64,000 nucleotides of DNA, from positions 62,001 through 126,000 of the forward strand of contig OW568896.1 of the NCBI GenBank assembly GCA_938743325.2. Direction: 5' to 3'. This DNA comes from Pycnococcus provasolii (Eukaryota; Chlorophyta; Pseudoscourfieldiophyceae; Pseudoscourfieldiales; Pycnococcaceae). Each line of letters begins with the position of its first letter. Position 1 is the stretch's first letter. The notes beneath the pieces are model-generated. The model saw only the letters and a program-made list of their open reading frames with translations, did not search any database and was not told the DNA's origin. Shown piece after piece: positions 49,189 through 58,650 of the stretch. The position numbers and the translations under genes were made by a program.

Positions 49189-50772
49189 ATGGCCCAATCT
49201 CAGGACGGTAGAGACACCATTCAAGAGTGGGTCCATAAACAAAAAGAAAGAAACCAAGAAAAGAAAAGGAAAGAAAACCCAAAGAAACCAAAGAAAAGAG
49301 TTAGGGTTAGGGTTAACCGTAACAGAGAGGACATCACGGCGTCGCCAACGCAGCCGTCACCTCAGGCGTCGCCGGATGAGCGCGAAGCTTGGGAGCGCAA
49401 GGTGGTCGAGAGGGCGCACTGGTGGGAACACGAGCCTCGTCTGCACTACCTACGAGCTGAGCGCCTGGAGGAGAGCCTGATTGAGCAGTTCCCGCACGAA
49501 AAGGAGGGCATTCTGTCGTACATCGGCGCGGTGCGTGATGCCACATCCTTTTTTGACGGCACGAATGCGATGATGTTGACGAAACTTCCCGCTCCTGGGT
49601 TTGTCAGGAACTGGCTGTACAATCGTGTCGAGCGACATGCCTTCCGTACGGCGCGCGAGGTTGTGGAAGAGCACGTGACGGACCCACGCCTGCGAGCTCT
49701 TCTCTCGTCAGGTCAAATGATTGACTGGAACTTGCCTCCGGGGCAGGTGAGCTGGCTCGTGGCTGCGGGGATGATGATGTACTACGACCTTGGCGGATAC
49801 TACCCGTCGGGTGGCTCGAACAACATACCGTACGCCATGATGCCAGAGATTGAGCGCATGGGTGGTGCCGTCCTGTGCAACGCCTCGGTCGATCACATCT
49901 TGACGGAGGGGAACGTCGTGAAGGGTGTTCGCATGTCTAATGGCGACGAATTGCACGCACCGATTGTGGTGTCAGCAGCGGGCTTTTCGAATACGTACGA
50001 AAAGATGCTGGAGAGGGAGCAGCTGAGCCCGGACGTTGCCGCAGCCGTGGATCGCACAAACGCCATTCTGAAGCCCAGCCACAGCCACATATGTGCGTAC
50101 ATTTCTCTGGACGGACCACCAGAGGCTTTTGGGCTGAAGAGCTGGAATATCCACAGCTTTCCCGAGCTTCCAAAGTACAAGTACGACGTTGACGCATACA
50201 TGGCTGACTTTTACGACGACCCTTTCGCGCAGAAGGAGTGCTTGATGACGCTGACGTGCCCGAGTGCGAAAGACCCTCTGTACGGGAAGGACATGCCAGG
50301 AAGGTCTAATGTCTTGCTTCTCATCGAAGGCATCCCAGATGCGTGGTACGAAAACTTCGAGCCGTCGCGGCATGGCCGCCGTCCGGATGCATACAAGGAG
50401 GCGAAGGGGCGCTTCGAATCCATGTTTGTCGATCGCCTTCTGAAGTACTATCCGAGGTGCGAAGGGCACATCACGAATGTCGAGATCAGCACGCCGCTGA
50501 CGGCTGAGCATTTCATCAATGCGCCAAAGGGAGCGAGCTACGGATTGGAGTGGACACCGGAGCACTTTGACCGTCAGCTGCACGAGACGGTGTTTACACC
50601 AAAGATTCGTGGCATCGACGGCCTTTACATGACTGGCGAGGCTGTATGCTTTGGAGGAGTCATGGGCGCCTTGGCGACGAGCTTTGGGACTGCTGCTCAC
50701 ATACTGGGGTGGTGGCAGTTTTTGAAGCTCGTGTCGGAAAACCGAAAGAGCAGCTGGCCGGACTTTGAGTAG
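49189..50772 (+). CDS. RetSat/CRTISO-like FAD oxidoreductase lacking its N-terminal Rossmann part
   Basis: The open frame gives 527 residues from the ATG at 49189, but similarity to carotenoid isomerase/retinol saturase begins only near 49360. From there: FPHEKEGILSYI, then YYDLGGYYPSGGSNNIPYAMMP.IERMGGAVL and ILTEGNVVKGVRMSNG (the substrate and FAD side), VVSAAGFSNT, and the C-terminal FAD segment GLYMTGEAVCFGGVMGALATSFG. Full members start ~150-200 residues earlier with a GxGxxG nucleotide-binding fold, which is absent. The replaced segment is Lys-rich, low-complexity and contains a telomeric repeat. Either an upstream exon exists that I cannot place, or the gene lost its 5' end by rearrangement. 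As read, it is unlikely to bind FAD normally. Confidence 0.75.
   Translation: MAQSQDGRDTIQEWVHKQKERNQEKKRKENPKKPKKRVRVRVNRNREDITASPTQPSPQASPDEREAWERKVVERAHWWEHEPRLHYLRAERLEESLIEQFPHEKEGILSYIGAVRDATSFFDGTNAMMLTKLPAPGFVRNWLYNRVERHAFRTAREVVEEHVTDPRLRALLSSGQMIDWNLPPGQVSWLVAAGMMMYYDLGGYYPSGGSNNIPYAMMPEIERMGGAVLCNASVDHILTEGNVVKGVRMSNGDELHAPIVVSAAGFSNTYEKMLEREQLSPDVAAAVDRTNAILKPSHSHICAYISLDGPPEAFGLKSWNIHSFPELPKYKYDVDAYMADFYDDPFAQKECLMTLTCPSAKDPLYGKDMPGRSNVLLLIEGIPDAWYENFEPSRHGRRPDAYKEAKGRFESMFVDRLLKYYPRCEGHITNVEISTPLTAEHFINAPKGASYGLEWTPEHFDRQLHETVFTPKIRGIDGLYMTGEAVCFGGVMGALATSFGTAAHILGWWQFLKLVSENRKSSWPDFE
49300..49315 (+). repeat. TTAGGG repeat at the 5' end of a truncated gene
   Basis: GTTAGGGTTAGGGTTA lies in the open frame just before the conserved part of the RetSat/CRTISO-like gene and after the Ty3/gypsy fossil. 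Confidence 0.85.
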
Positions 50773-50974
50773 AAAGAAAGAAAGATGTCCAACAGTTAAG
50801 ATGGTGCAGTTTTTGAAGAGGGAGGGAAGAAGTTTTGCGTGTGTTGTAAATACAACCACAACGTTCGGGAAATTTGTGTGATTCAATGAGTACCCGGTAG
50901 TAGTAGGGTTTTCACTTTTTCACTTTTTCAAGCACAAACGCGTCTCACATTCTTCCCTCCTGGACGACGACGAC

Positions 50975-52012
50975 ATGATAAACGGCGACGATATCATTGA
51001 AAAAGCGCCCGCCAATCCGTCTCTGGACGACAACAACGACGACGATATGATAAACGACGACGACAGTCTCATTAATAAAGAAGAGCTCGCCGATCCTTCG
51101 CCGAAGATAAATCCATCGTCACTGATAAATCCGTCGCCGTCAGCGGAGGAGCTCCTCCATGATTATCAGCGGCGTCGCACCAAGTATGTCAAAGTGCTCG
51201 CATCGGGCGGGCGTGCCACGCCAGTGACGCCACAAGTCATGTGCGACGACGACAATGAAGATGACGACGATGGGGGAAAGAATGCACCACTACTTGCAGA
51301 TGACGATTCGGCGTACGCGCAAAGTGATCCTTCGCCAACTGTCATGGTACCGGAAACGCCGGGGGCGTGGGCTGTCGATCCAACGAAGGTGGAGGATACG
51401 CCGAAAGCAACTTCTTCTCCACCGTGGTGGAAAAAGAAAATCGCGAGTAGTAGTAGCAGTGCTAGCCCCTCTTCTTCTTCTTCTCCTGATGACCATATCG
51501 ACAAGAACGACAGCGAGAATAGCAATGCACGTCGACGACGTGCGCAGGCACGCAAACGGTGCCTTGATGCTGCAAAAGAGGAAAGCAACAATGACTATCA
51601 CAACAAGCCGTCGCTAATCGTCGCGACGCTCAAGCACATTCTTGGAATGATGTTTTCATTTCATCCGGAGCAGCAAGAGGAACATCTGCCCGCCATCGCG
51701 GTTCTCATCCGCGCGTTGGCGATCGGCGTGCTGTTTCTCACAGCTCTACCCATCGCACTCATCCTCAGCCTGATCACTCTCCCCATCGGGACGCTTGCGG
51801 CATCTATCGCTGGCACAATTACGCTTGTGCTCGGCACCGCACTTTTCTTTGTGGTTGCGCCTCTTCTCTGCGTAGGCGTTGGCGTCGCACTGATCCTTTA
51901 CGTGCTCCGTCGTCAGCCACGTGAGACGTACACCAACAACGCGACGGCGTCGACGAAACAACAGCAACAGCAGATGGAGAAGTTGAAGCTGATCATGAAG
52001 AAGGAAGCTTAA
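50975..52012 (+). CDS. acidic protein with a C-terminal membrane domain, function unknown
   Basis: A protein of 345 residues. Residues 1-190 are Asp/Ser/Pro-rich and disordered-looking (repeats of ND and SP). The segment 195-240 is basic and Lys/Arg-rich. Three closely spaced hydrophobic helices follow (LPAIAVLIRALAIGVLFLTA, LPIGTLAASIAGTITLVLG, ALFFVVAPLLCVGVGVALIL), with loops of only a few residues. A Gln run and a Lys-rich tail end the protein. It might be a tail-anchored membrane protein with a long soluble N-terminus. No family recognised. Convergent with the GNAT gene; 59 bp separate their ends. Confidence 0.6.
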   Translation: MINGDDIIEKAPANPSLDDNNDDDMINDDDSLINKEELADPSPKINPSSLINPSPSAEELLHDYQRRRTKYVKVLASGGRATPVTPQVMCDDDNEDDDDGGKNAPLLADDDSAYAQSDPSPTVMVPETPGAWAVDPTKVEDTPKATSSPPWWKKKIASSSSSASPSSSSSPDDHIDKNDSENSNARRRRAQARKRCLDAAKEESNNDYHNKPSLIVATLKHILGMMFSFHPEQQEEHLPAIAVLIRALAIGVLFLTALPIALILSLITLPIGTLAASIAGTITLVLGTALFFVVAPLLCVGVGVALILYVLRRQPRETYTNNATASTKQQQQQMEKLKLIMKKEA

Positions 52013-52071
52013 AAAAGGGAGAACTGGGAGGAGAGGAGTGAGGAAGGATCATTCATTTTTGGGTGCGGGTG

Positions 52072-52986
52072 TTACTCGAGTCCACCGAGTAAGTCGAGCG
52101 AGTGCATCATCAATACGCGAGGCACCTTGTTGATCATCATGCCCCCCTTTTCGACGGCAACGGTGGAATATCCGATGCTCTCGTAGAGGCTGGTTGCTGG
52201 TATATCCCCCTGTCGAACGTGTAGTGCCATTTGTCCATACCCGAGTTCGAGCCCGAGTTCTTCCGCCGCCTCGACGAGTGCCGCGCCAATCCCTCGCCTT
52301 CGCTGTTTGTCCGTGACGGCGACGTTGGACAGGTACGTCGCGTGTCCGGGCACCTCGACGCCCGTCTCTTCGAAGTCTGCTCTTGAGCGGTTATCAATGG
52401 AGACGTCCGCCATGCCCACGAGTTCGCACCCAGATTCTGCGTTGACGTCGTCGGGGTTCATGTTTTCTTCAAAGCTGTCTGGCACAAGCCAAGCCGTGAG
52501 CGTGGTGGACATGGGCATGGTTCCCGTTTGTTCCATGAGGTACTTTCTCACGAACGTGACAGGTTTTCCGTACGGTCCTCCCGCGAATGCGCGGCAGAGT
52601 ATTTGCGCGGTCGGCTCGACGTCGTCTAACCTGAGCGGGAAGACGACTAGTCGCGCCGGCGGGTTCTTAATCAGGGTAGTGTGTATGAATGACGCGCATA
52701 TGCTGTAGTCAGAGACGTAGTCGGCATCGTTCTGATGCAACACGTCTCGCGAGGTCACAGGTGCAGATAACGAGTGCGAACGGGGAGCCTGCGCCACTGA
52801 AGATAAGTGAGAATGAGAATGAGAATGAGATGATGTGTGCTGCCAGAGAGGAGAAGAATGAGGTGTCCTGAGGTGTCGTCTTCTGCCACCACCACCACTA
52901 CCACCAAAGGCACAAAAGCGAGAATTCTGGCGCTGCATCAAAGGCCTACTGTGAAAGGATGAAGCGCCATGCATATGCAGCGCCAT
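52072..52986 (-). CDS. GNAT-family N-acetyltransferase with a transit-like leader
   Basis: A protein of 304 residues. The first ~90 residues are Ser/His/Arg-rich with few acidic residues, as in a plastid or mitochondrial leader. The GNAT fold follows: DDVEPTAQILCRAF (first helix), ELVGMADVSI, a TYLSNVAVTDKQRRRGIGAALVEAAEEL block holding the acetyl-CoA motif R/Q-x-x-G-x-G/A, then MALHVRQGDIPATSLYESIGY. The gene layout resembles plant plastid GNAT/NSI-type acetyltransferases that act on N-termini or Lys. Substrate unknown. Starts at the ATG at 52986, and the GGGGTTAGGA motif at 53083-53092 lies ~100 bp upstream. Single exon. Confidence 0.8.
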   Translation of the reverse strand: MALHMHGASSFHSRPLMQRQNSRFCAFGGSGGGGRRRHLRTPHSSPLWQHTSSHSHSHSHLSSVAQAPRSHSLSAPVTSRDVLHQNDADYVSDYSICASFIHTTLIKNPPARLVVFPLRLDDVEPTAQILCRAFAGGPYGKPVTFVRKYLMEQTGTMPMSTTLTAWLVPDSFEENMNPDDVNAESGCELVGMADVSIDNRSRADFEETGVEVPGHATYLSNVAVTDKQRRRGIGAALVEAAEELGLELGYGQMALHVRQGDIPATSLYESIGYSTVAVEKGGMMINKVPRVLMMHSLDLLGGLE

Positions 52987-53329
52987 GGAGCTCGAAGGTG
53001 TGCGGAAAATGGGTCGAGAGTTGCCTTGGGAAATACGAGGTGGAAAACCGACGAGAAAACGACTTCATTCCGACGACCAGGTTTTAGGGGTTAGGATAGA
53101 TGGATCTTTCTTCCCTCGGAGGATCGATCCCATGGCGGGGGTCATGGTGGCGGCGGCGTTACGCAGCAGGAGGCACGCAGACAGAACGCAGCAAACGTCA
53201 TTGTGTACGGTCAAGGATCCGTTGAGGTAAGGGCGGTCACCGTTGTCGCATCAAAATCATGCAGAAGCAGATCAAGGACGAGAGTGCAAACAGCGCACGG
53301 AAAGCTCTTTAGCATCAGCGACAGCGCAG

Positions 53330-53409
53330 GGATATCTGAGAGGGGGAGAGGCGGTTGAGCGTTCAGACTTCAGAGCGTCAACCGCCTCTCCCAGCAACCG
53401 CAGATATCC
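53330..53409 (+). repeat. long imperfect hairpin
   Basis: An outer 9-bp arm GGATATCTG at 53330-53338 pairs with CAGATATCC at 53401-53409. An inner 15-bp arm GGGAGAGGCGGTTGA at 53344-53358 pairs with TCAACCGCCTCTCCC at 53378-53392. The apical loop is ~19 bp. The interval 52987-53880 otherwise contains A/C-rich sequence (53510-53850) and no gene. Confidence 0.85.
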
Positions 53410-53879
53410 GACCGGCACATACGATGCAATCTGCAAAACACAATGCATGAGGATCTCGGAGCGCGGCTTCGGTCGGGTCACAGGGCAAGTGAACTCACTA
53501 TTTTTTGCTTACACACACACCACAAAAACACCGTCCTAACGGAACCACCAAACAACCAACCCGACAACAATAAGTCATCAACCACTACAACAACAATAAC
53601 CTCAACATTCAACAGCCACACGACAAGCAACACAACACCACCCCTAACACAAACTCAACAAACAATCGCACAAACATCCCACCAACACTACAACATATCA
53701 ATCAGACAATAGCAACTGCACCAACAACACCCACACATCATCCAAACACACACACACCCACAGCATCACACCACCAACACCTTGTAATCACAACATTGAA
53801 TGCGACCATGACACCCACACAGCCAAGCCACCCCGACACACTTCATCACTCTCGCCGTCACGTCCACCAAGCACGGCGC

Positions 53880-54145
53880 GCGGGAACTCCAGAACTTCAA
53901 ATTCCCCTCAAAACCCTAACAACACTCCAACCCCCAAAAACCAGCCGGAAGCTCCCCGACGATACCTGGTAGTCACTCCCCGTTAGGACGAGCCGAGGTT
54001 CCTCTACAAACTCGACATCCACAAATACGAACGCCTGATCAACATTATACTCACCTCGATTAAGAACATGCATCCCGACCTGGGGCTTCCACAATCACAC
54101 GATCTCCACATCATACCTTGGCAAACGCGATCATCCGTCTTCTAG
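53880..54145 (+). other. short coding-like remnant, origin unknown
   Basis: One plus frame around 53987-54130 gives a protein-like segment (for example FLYKLDIHKYERLINIILTS) without stops for ~45 residues. Nothing upstream or downstream continues it. It could belong to the LINE-like sequence that follows, but no RT motif is present. Confidence 0.3.
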
Positions 54146-54597
54146 CAAGACCGCGGCCACCACTGCTAAGCAGCCTGCACTCAAGAAACTGGACCCTGGA
54201 TCCAAATAGCTCTGCAAGGTTTTCTTTTCCCCTTGGGTTTCTTTCACCTCTGCATCAGCTGCCAGGGCCTTTCCATCTCCGGTTTTTTCCTCCACGTTTT
54301 CCGGACCATTCGACTTTTTCCGCTTCCGCTTTACGGTTTTCGGTGTTTTTTCCACTACCCTCCATACAGACTCGTGGGGTGGTGTGTGAGACCTCCGGGG
54401 TTTGGGGCACTCCGCCTTGATGGAGGGTGTTTCCTAACCCCCACATCTACTGATTGGGGACCCCGGATGGGCATTTGATTTAGATTCTAGAGGATTAGGT
54501 TTGTCATCCCCTGGGATCCCCGGTGACCCAAGCTTTGGTCCCGGGACCTTTTGGTGACCTCCCCCTACTAGTAACTTAACCACTCTTAACAATTTTA

Positions 54598-55500
54598 GTG
54601 GCGTCGTTCCTCCTTGGAGACAACCTAGGGAGGTTTAGGATACAAGTTAGTAAGTTACAACCGGTAAAGTTGTCACAAATCCAACACAAAGGCGCGGACT
54701 CCATCCTCGACTACTGGCAACGCAAAGACGCCAACATCCCCGGACCCCCAGATCCAATCCTCCATCATGAAAAATGCACCACTGCCAACGTCCACCGCCA
54801 GCAAACCGCGCTCTCCGATGCATACTTCGCTTCAACACGAAAGCTCTTCACAATGAGGGCACCCATCACCGCTCAAGCCTTATCCGGCAAAACCAATGGA
54901 TGCATACCAGATACATGCTCCACATGCCGCCATAAACCCACAGAACACAACACAACACCCCCCACAGAACATCTCACTCACCTACTCAAAGAATGCCCCT
55001 ATTCCATTGCCGTATGGCAAGCCATGGAAATCACACTCACACACCTAGGCATCGACGCTGCCATCCCGATGCAGGAACTGCGATCTTCACTATTCGCCAT
55101 GGCCTCAGGATTCGTTCTCAACCCTCCAGCCAACCCACACACCACTGTAACGCCACAACCCATGTCATGGGAAGGTCAGGCTGAGGCACTCAACGCTCCT
55201 CCAATTCAACAACGACCCAAAACACGCGACAACCATCACCTCCCGCTATGGGCCCTTATCCACAGCATAGCCCTCAAAACCATCTGGAACTGCAGATGCG
55301 AATGCGTCTTCCACAGCCCAGGCGAGCCACTCCCCCCATCCCCCCTCAAACGATTTCTCTTCTTCCTACACTCCTACATAACCACTATAGATGGACGTGT
55401 AAATATACCGATATATTATACTTTGGTACATACCGGGTATATACCGGTATATACCGTATGCGTTTTTGGCCATACCGGTATAGTGGATCTGCCACTTGGT
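54598..55500 (+). mobile_element. LINE (non-LTR) 3' fragment with RT zinc-binding domain
   Basis: The open frame to 55551 contains CSTCRHKP....TEHLTHLLKECPYSIAVWQAM, the zf-RVT pattern C-x2-C...E.HL...CP.A...W that ends many LINE reverse transcriptases, followed by LWALIHSIALKTIW. The catalytic reverse transcriptase is missing, so the element is 5'-truncated, as is common for LINEs. The tail (55395-55490) is a palindromic TATACCGG-type repeat with a GTATGCG hairpin. Telomere-like repeats follow immediately. Confidence 0.65.
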
Positions 55501-55544
55501 GAATACCCTAATCCAAACCCCTTAAAAAGCCCGTTATGGGGGGG

Positions 55545-55583
55545 TGTTTAGGGGTTTGGGTTAGGGTATTAGGTTAGGGTATT
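55545..55583 (+). repeat. degenerate telomere-like repeat
   Basis: Units such as GGGTTAGGGTATTAGGTTAGGG follow the LINE tail and precede the 129-bp repeat gene by ~160 bp. Confidence 0.7.
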
Positions 55584-55741
55584 GTTTTGTTTTATCTGTT
55601 GTTGATTTCACGTTCCCGTGCCGCCTGCGCCCTGCGATGCGATAGAAGTTGTTCTCCGCTCGGCCCCTCCCCTGGCCCTCCCCCTCTCGGCCAGTCGGCC
55701 TCTGCTACGCCTTTTCCCTTCCCATTTTCTTCTTCACTCAG

Positions 55742-57016
55742 CCAGCACCGGCTGCACCATCACCATCGCCGCACGCGTCCGAACCGACGCAGATGCAGCT
55801 TACTGAGGAACCGAAGCCGCTGCCGTCGCCTGCACGTCACGACGACTTCGTCGCGTCTCCCGCCGCAGCGCCAGCACCGGCTGCACCATCACCATCGCCG
55901 CACGCGTCCGAACCGACGCAGATGCAGCTTCCTGAGGAACCGAAGCCGCTGCCGTCGCCTGCACGTCACGACGACTTCGTCGCGTCTCCCGCCGCAGCGC
56001 CAGCACCGGCTGCACCATCACCATCGCCGCACGCGTCCGAACCGACGCAGATGCAGCTTCCTGAGGAACCGAAGCCGCTGCCGTCGCCTGCACGTCACGA
56101 CGACTTCGTCGCGTCTCCCGCCGCAGCGCCAGCACCGGCTGCACCATCACCATCGCCGCACGCGTCCGGACCGACGCAGATGCAGCTTCCTGAGGAACCG
56201 AAGCCGCTGCCGTCGCCTGCACGTCACGACGACTTCGTCGCGTCTCCCGCCGCAGCGCCAGCACCGGCTGCACCATCACCATCGCCGCACGCGTCCGAAC
56301 CGACGCAGATGCAGCTTCCTGAGGAACCGAAGCCGCTGCCGTCGCCTGCACGTCACGACGACTTCGTCGCGTCTCCCGCCGCAGCGCCAGCACCGGCTGC
56401 ACCATCACCATCGCCGCACGCGTCCGAACCGACGCAGATGCAGCTTCCTGAGGAACCGAAGCCGCTGCCGTCGCCTGCACGTCACGACGACTTCGTCGCG
56501 TCTCCCGCCGCAGCGCCAGCACCGGCTGCACCATCACCATCGCCGCACGCGTCCGAACCGACGCAGATGCAGCTTCCTGAGGAACCGAAGCCGCTGCCGT
56601 CGCCTGCACGTCACGACGACTTCGTCGTGTCTCCCGCCGCAGCGCCAGCACCGGCTGCACCATCACCATCGCCGCACGCGTCCGAACCGACGCAGATGCA
56701 GCTTCCTGAGGAACCGAAGCCGCTGCCGTCGCCTGCACGTCACGACGACTTCGTCGCGTCTCCCGCCGCAGCGCCAGCACCGGCTGCACCATCACCATCG
56801 CCGCACGCGTCCGAACCGACGCAGATGCAGCTTACTGAGGAACCGAAGCCGCTGCCGTCGCCTGCACGTCACGACGACTTCGTCGCGTCTCCCGCCGCAG
56901 CGCCAGCACCGGCTGCACCATCACCATCGCCGCACGCGTCCGAACCTCAGCAGGGTGCACGTTACTGTTGTAGTGTTAAGTTTAAGTGTAATAAGACTGT
57001 ATTGATTTTCTTGTAA
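55742..57016 (+). CDS. Pro/Ser-rich repeat protein (129-bp coding minisatellite), 5' end unknown
   Basis: Nine near-identical copies of a 129-bp unit (43 residues) plus a partial one. In the most protein-like frame each unit reads PSPSPHASEPTQMQLPEEPKPLPSPARHDDFVASPAAAPAPAA, split here as PSPSPHASEPTQMQLPEEPK then PLPSPARHDDFVASPAAAPA. It ends with RYCCSVKFKCNKTVLIFL and a stop at 57016. The first and last copies have LTEE where inner copies have LPEE, which argues for homogenisation of the middle. No ATG precedes the array in this frame; a pyrimidine-rich tract ending CAG at 55739-55741 looks like a splice acceptor, so the array may start an internal exon. Function unknown; an extracellular Pro-rich protein is possible. 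Other frames and the minus strand are also open. Confidence 0.5.
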   Translation, partial: PAPAAPSPSPHASEPTQMQLTEEPKPLPSPARHDDFVASPAAAPAPAAPSPSPHASEPTQMQLPEEPKPLPSPARHDDFVASPAAAPAPAAPSPSPHASEPTQMQLPEEPKPLPSPARHDDFVASPAAAPAPAAPSPSPHASGPTQMQLPEEPKPLPSPARHDDFVASPAAAPAPAAPSPSPHASEPTQMQLPEEPKPLPSPARHDDFVASPAAAPAPAAPSPSPHASEPTQMQLPEEPKPLPSPARHDDFVASPAAAPAPAAPSPSPHASEPTQMQLPEEPKPLPSPARHDDFVVSPAAAPAPAAPSPSPHASEPTQMQLPEEPKPLPSPARHDDFVASPAAAPAPAAPSPSPHASEPTQMQLTEEPKPLPSPARHDDFVASPAAAPAPAAPSPSPHASEPQQGARYCCSVKFKCNKTVLIFL

Positions 57017-57061
57017 CAATCTGAACATTCCCCTTCACTTCACTCCCGTCCTTAAAAGTTG

Positions 57062-57637
57062 TTAATCAACTACCACGACACGCGTAGCCTCCGCCTTCGT
57101 CTGGGCGACGCGCGTCCTCCCAGCCCACATCCAGAGCTGGTCCTTGAGGTCGCCCAGCGTGTAGGCCGCGCTGCCGAGCTGCTCGACGATGTCCTGGCGC
57201 AGGTCCTTGAGCGCGCGCGTCTTGCGACGCTGAAACTCCAGCTGCAAGATACCCGCGGTATCCGTCCACTCGAGGACTGCCATCAGCTTGGTGACCGCGA
57301 TCTGCACCCTGCTGTACGCGACCGGGAAGCTGCGCGAAGCGTCCTGCTGCAGCTCGTGAAACACTGCCAGTTCGCGGTTGCTGCGGGCCAGAGCCTTCTC
57401 CGTCGTCTGCAGCTGCTGCTGGAGCTGCGCGTTCTTGTTGCTGAGAGCTGCGAGCTGCTGCTGCCCCTCCGCGTTCGCCTTCAGCAAGACCGTGCAGTCG
57501 CCCTCCAAGGCCTTTGCCTTGTCCTCCAGGGCCTTTGCCTTATGCTGCGCGAACATGACTGCGACGTTCTGCGACTTAAGGAACTCGTCGCGGTTCAGGT
57601 CGTTGTTGGCGCACGAGAGGACAGTGAGGTCGGACAT
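57062..57637 (-). CDS. coiled-coil protein of unknown function
   Basis: A protein of 191 residues. Residues ~30-95 form a long coiled coil with heptad-like Leu/Ala spacing (KALEDKAKALEGDCTVLLKA and ALSNKNAQLQQQLQTTEKAL). A second helical part (residues 100-175) includes SRVQIAVTKLMAVLEWTDTAG and a basic helix before DIVEQLGSAAYTLGDLKDQLW. Codon use and length of the frame support coding. No family is recognised. The gene is convergent with the repeat gene, 45 bp from its stop, and lies between it and a LINE tail. Single exon; the start is the first ATG of the frame. Confidence 0.6.
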   Translation of the reverse strand: MSDLTVLSCANNDLNRDEFLKSQNVAVMFAQHKAKALEDKAKALEGDCTVLLKANAEGQQQLAALSNKNAQLQQQLQTTEKALARSNRELAVFHELQQDASRSFPVAYSRVQIAVTKLMAVLEWTDTAGILQLEFQRRKTRALKDLRQDIVEQLGSAAYTLGDLKDQLWMWAGRTRVAQTKAEATRVVVVD

Positions 57638-57769
57638 GATGATGGGCTGATGGGCTGATCGGATGGCGGGCGGGAAAAGGCAGAAAAGGCAAGGGAGGCA
57701 AGGGGAGGGGAGGTCCTCTACGTAGTACTTACGTTCGGCAAAGGTATACTATATACCCTTTCGTTACAA

Positions 57770-58140
57770 CGGGCCCAAGTTGCAAGTTGCCCCCAACTTG
57801 CGTCTTCTCTTACCAGATATACCGCGGTATTGGTATATATCGGGATATACGGTATGCGTTTTCGCGCATACCAGTATTTGTCCATCTATAATAACCACAG
57901 AACGATCAGTCAGACACTCCAGACGAAGCTTCCCCCTCTCAATATGGAACCCTCTCCTAACTGCAAAATGCACGCCCACACTCTCCGCCAAACATCTAAA
58001 AGAAACCAAGTTCAAAGAAGAACTAATCAATCAGATCATGAACTGCTCCCCGCCAACAATACACGCAACACAACAGGACTCTTAAGTCTACTCAACACAC
58101 GTAGGAAGAGATACCTCTCCTAACACGTCAACCAACACAT
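57770..58140 (-). mobile_element. second LINE 3'-end fragment, opposite orientation (weak)
   Basis: The minus strand reads a short segment ending VVIIDGQ that matches the ITTIDGR end of the LINE at 54598-55500, next to a similar palindromic hairpin (GGTATGCGCGAAAACGCATACC at 57853-57874). The plus-strand tail of the first element and the minus-strand tail here thus share a structure. Only ~100 residues of coding remnant are seen. Confidence 0.4.
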
Positions 58141-58650
58141 GGAGAAGAGTCTGGGAGCAAAACAATAGTAAATCAGGGATGTGGGAGGCTTGCTCAATTA
58201 GCAGGGGAACTTTTATGGGCTTGAATTGGGATGTTTTGAGTATTTTTGTATGTAGGGTGGATGTGTCTGATGGTGTACATACTGCATATACTTGTTCTGT
58301 CTTCGTTTAGGTACAGGAACTTCTTCTTGTAACCCCAATAGTCTGGAAAAAAAAAAAAAAAAAAGGGGTTAGGATAGATTGCAAGGGGAGGATTAGAAAC
58401 ACCAAATCCAAACCCGAATAGTGAAACAAAAAAACAAAGTCCATAAAATGAAGGTCCCCGTCGAAGAAAAGAGGTATCCTCTGAGAACACAACAATTTGG
58501 TCGGTGTTCTCGCTGAGCGCCGCCTCGGTCTCCCCCCCCCCTCCCCCCACCAGCCCACCACGTCGCCGTCCTTTCCTTTGGTGCTCAGGTTTTTTCCTGC
58601 CGACGCCGCCTTCTCCATTTCACGCACTTTTCTCACAACACAGCGCAACA
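58141..58650. other. spacer before eS27, no gene seen
   Basis: Includes a 19-base polyA run near 58346 and GC-rich promoter-like sequence up to the eS27 start. No gene. Confidence 0.5.

Noticed and set aside
53443-53712. Thr/Asn-rich plus frame
   Set aside because: Low-complexity A/C-rich DNA gives an open frame by chance; no start context or homology.
48885-54600. Shared AACC ACTCTTAAC motif near 48900 and 54585
   Set aside because: Similarity of about 20 bases could mark ends of related elements, but it is too short to claim without a search.
55800-56798. Minus-strand frame of 332 residues opposite the 129-bp repeat
   Set aside because: It stays open only because the repeat unit is a multiple of three without stops; composition and context favour the plus frame.
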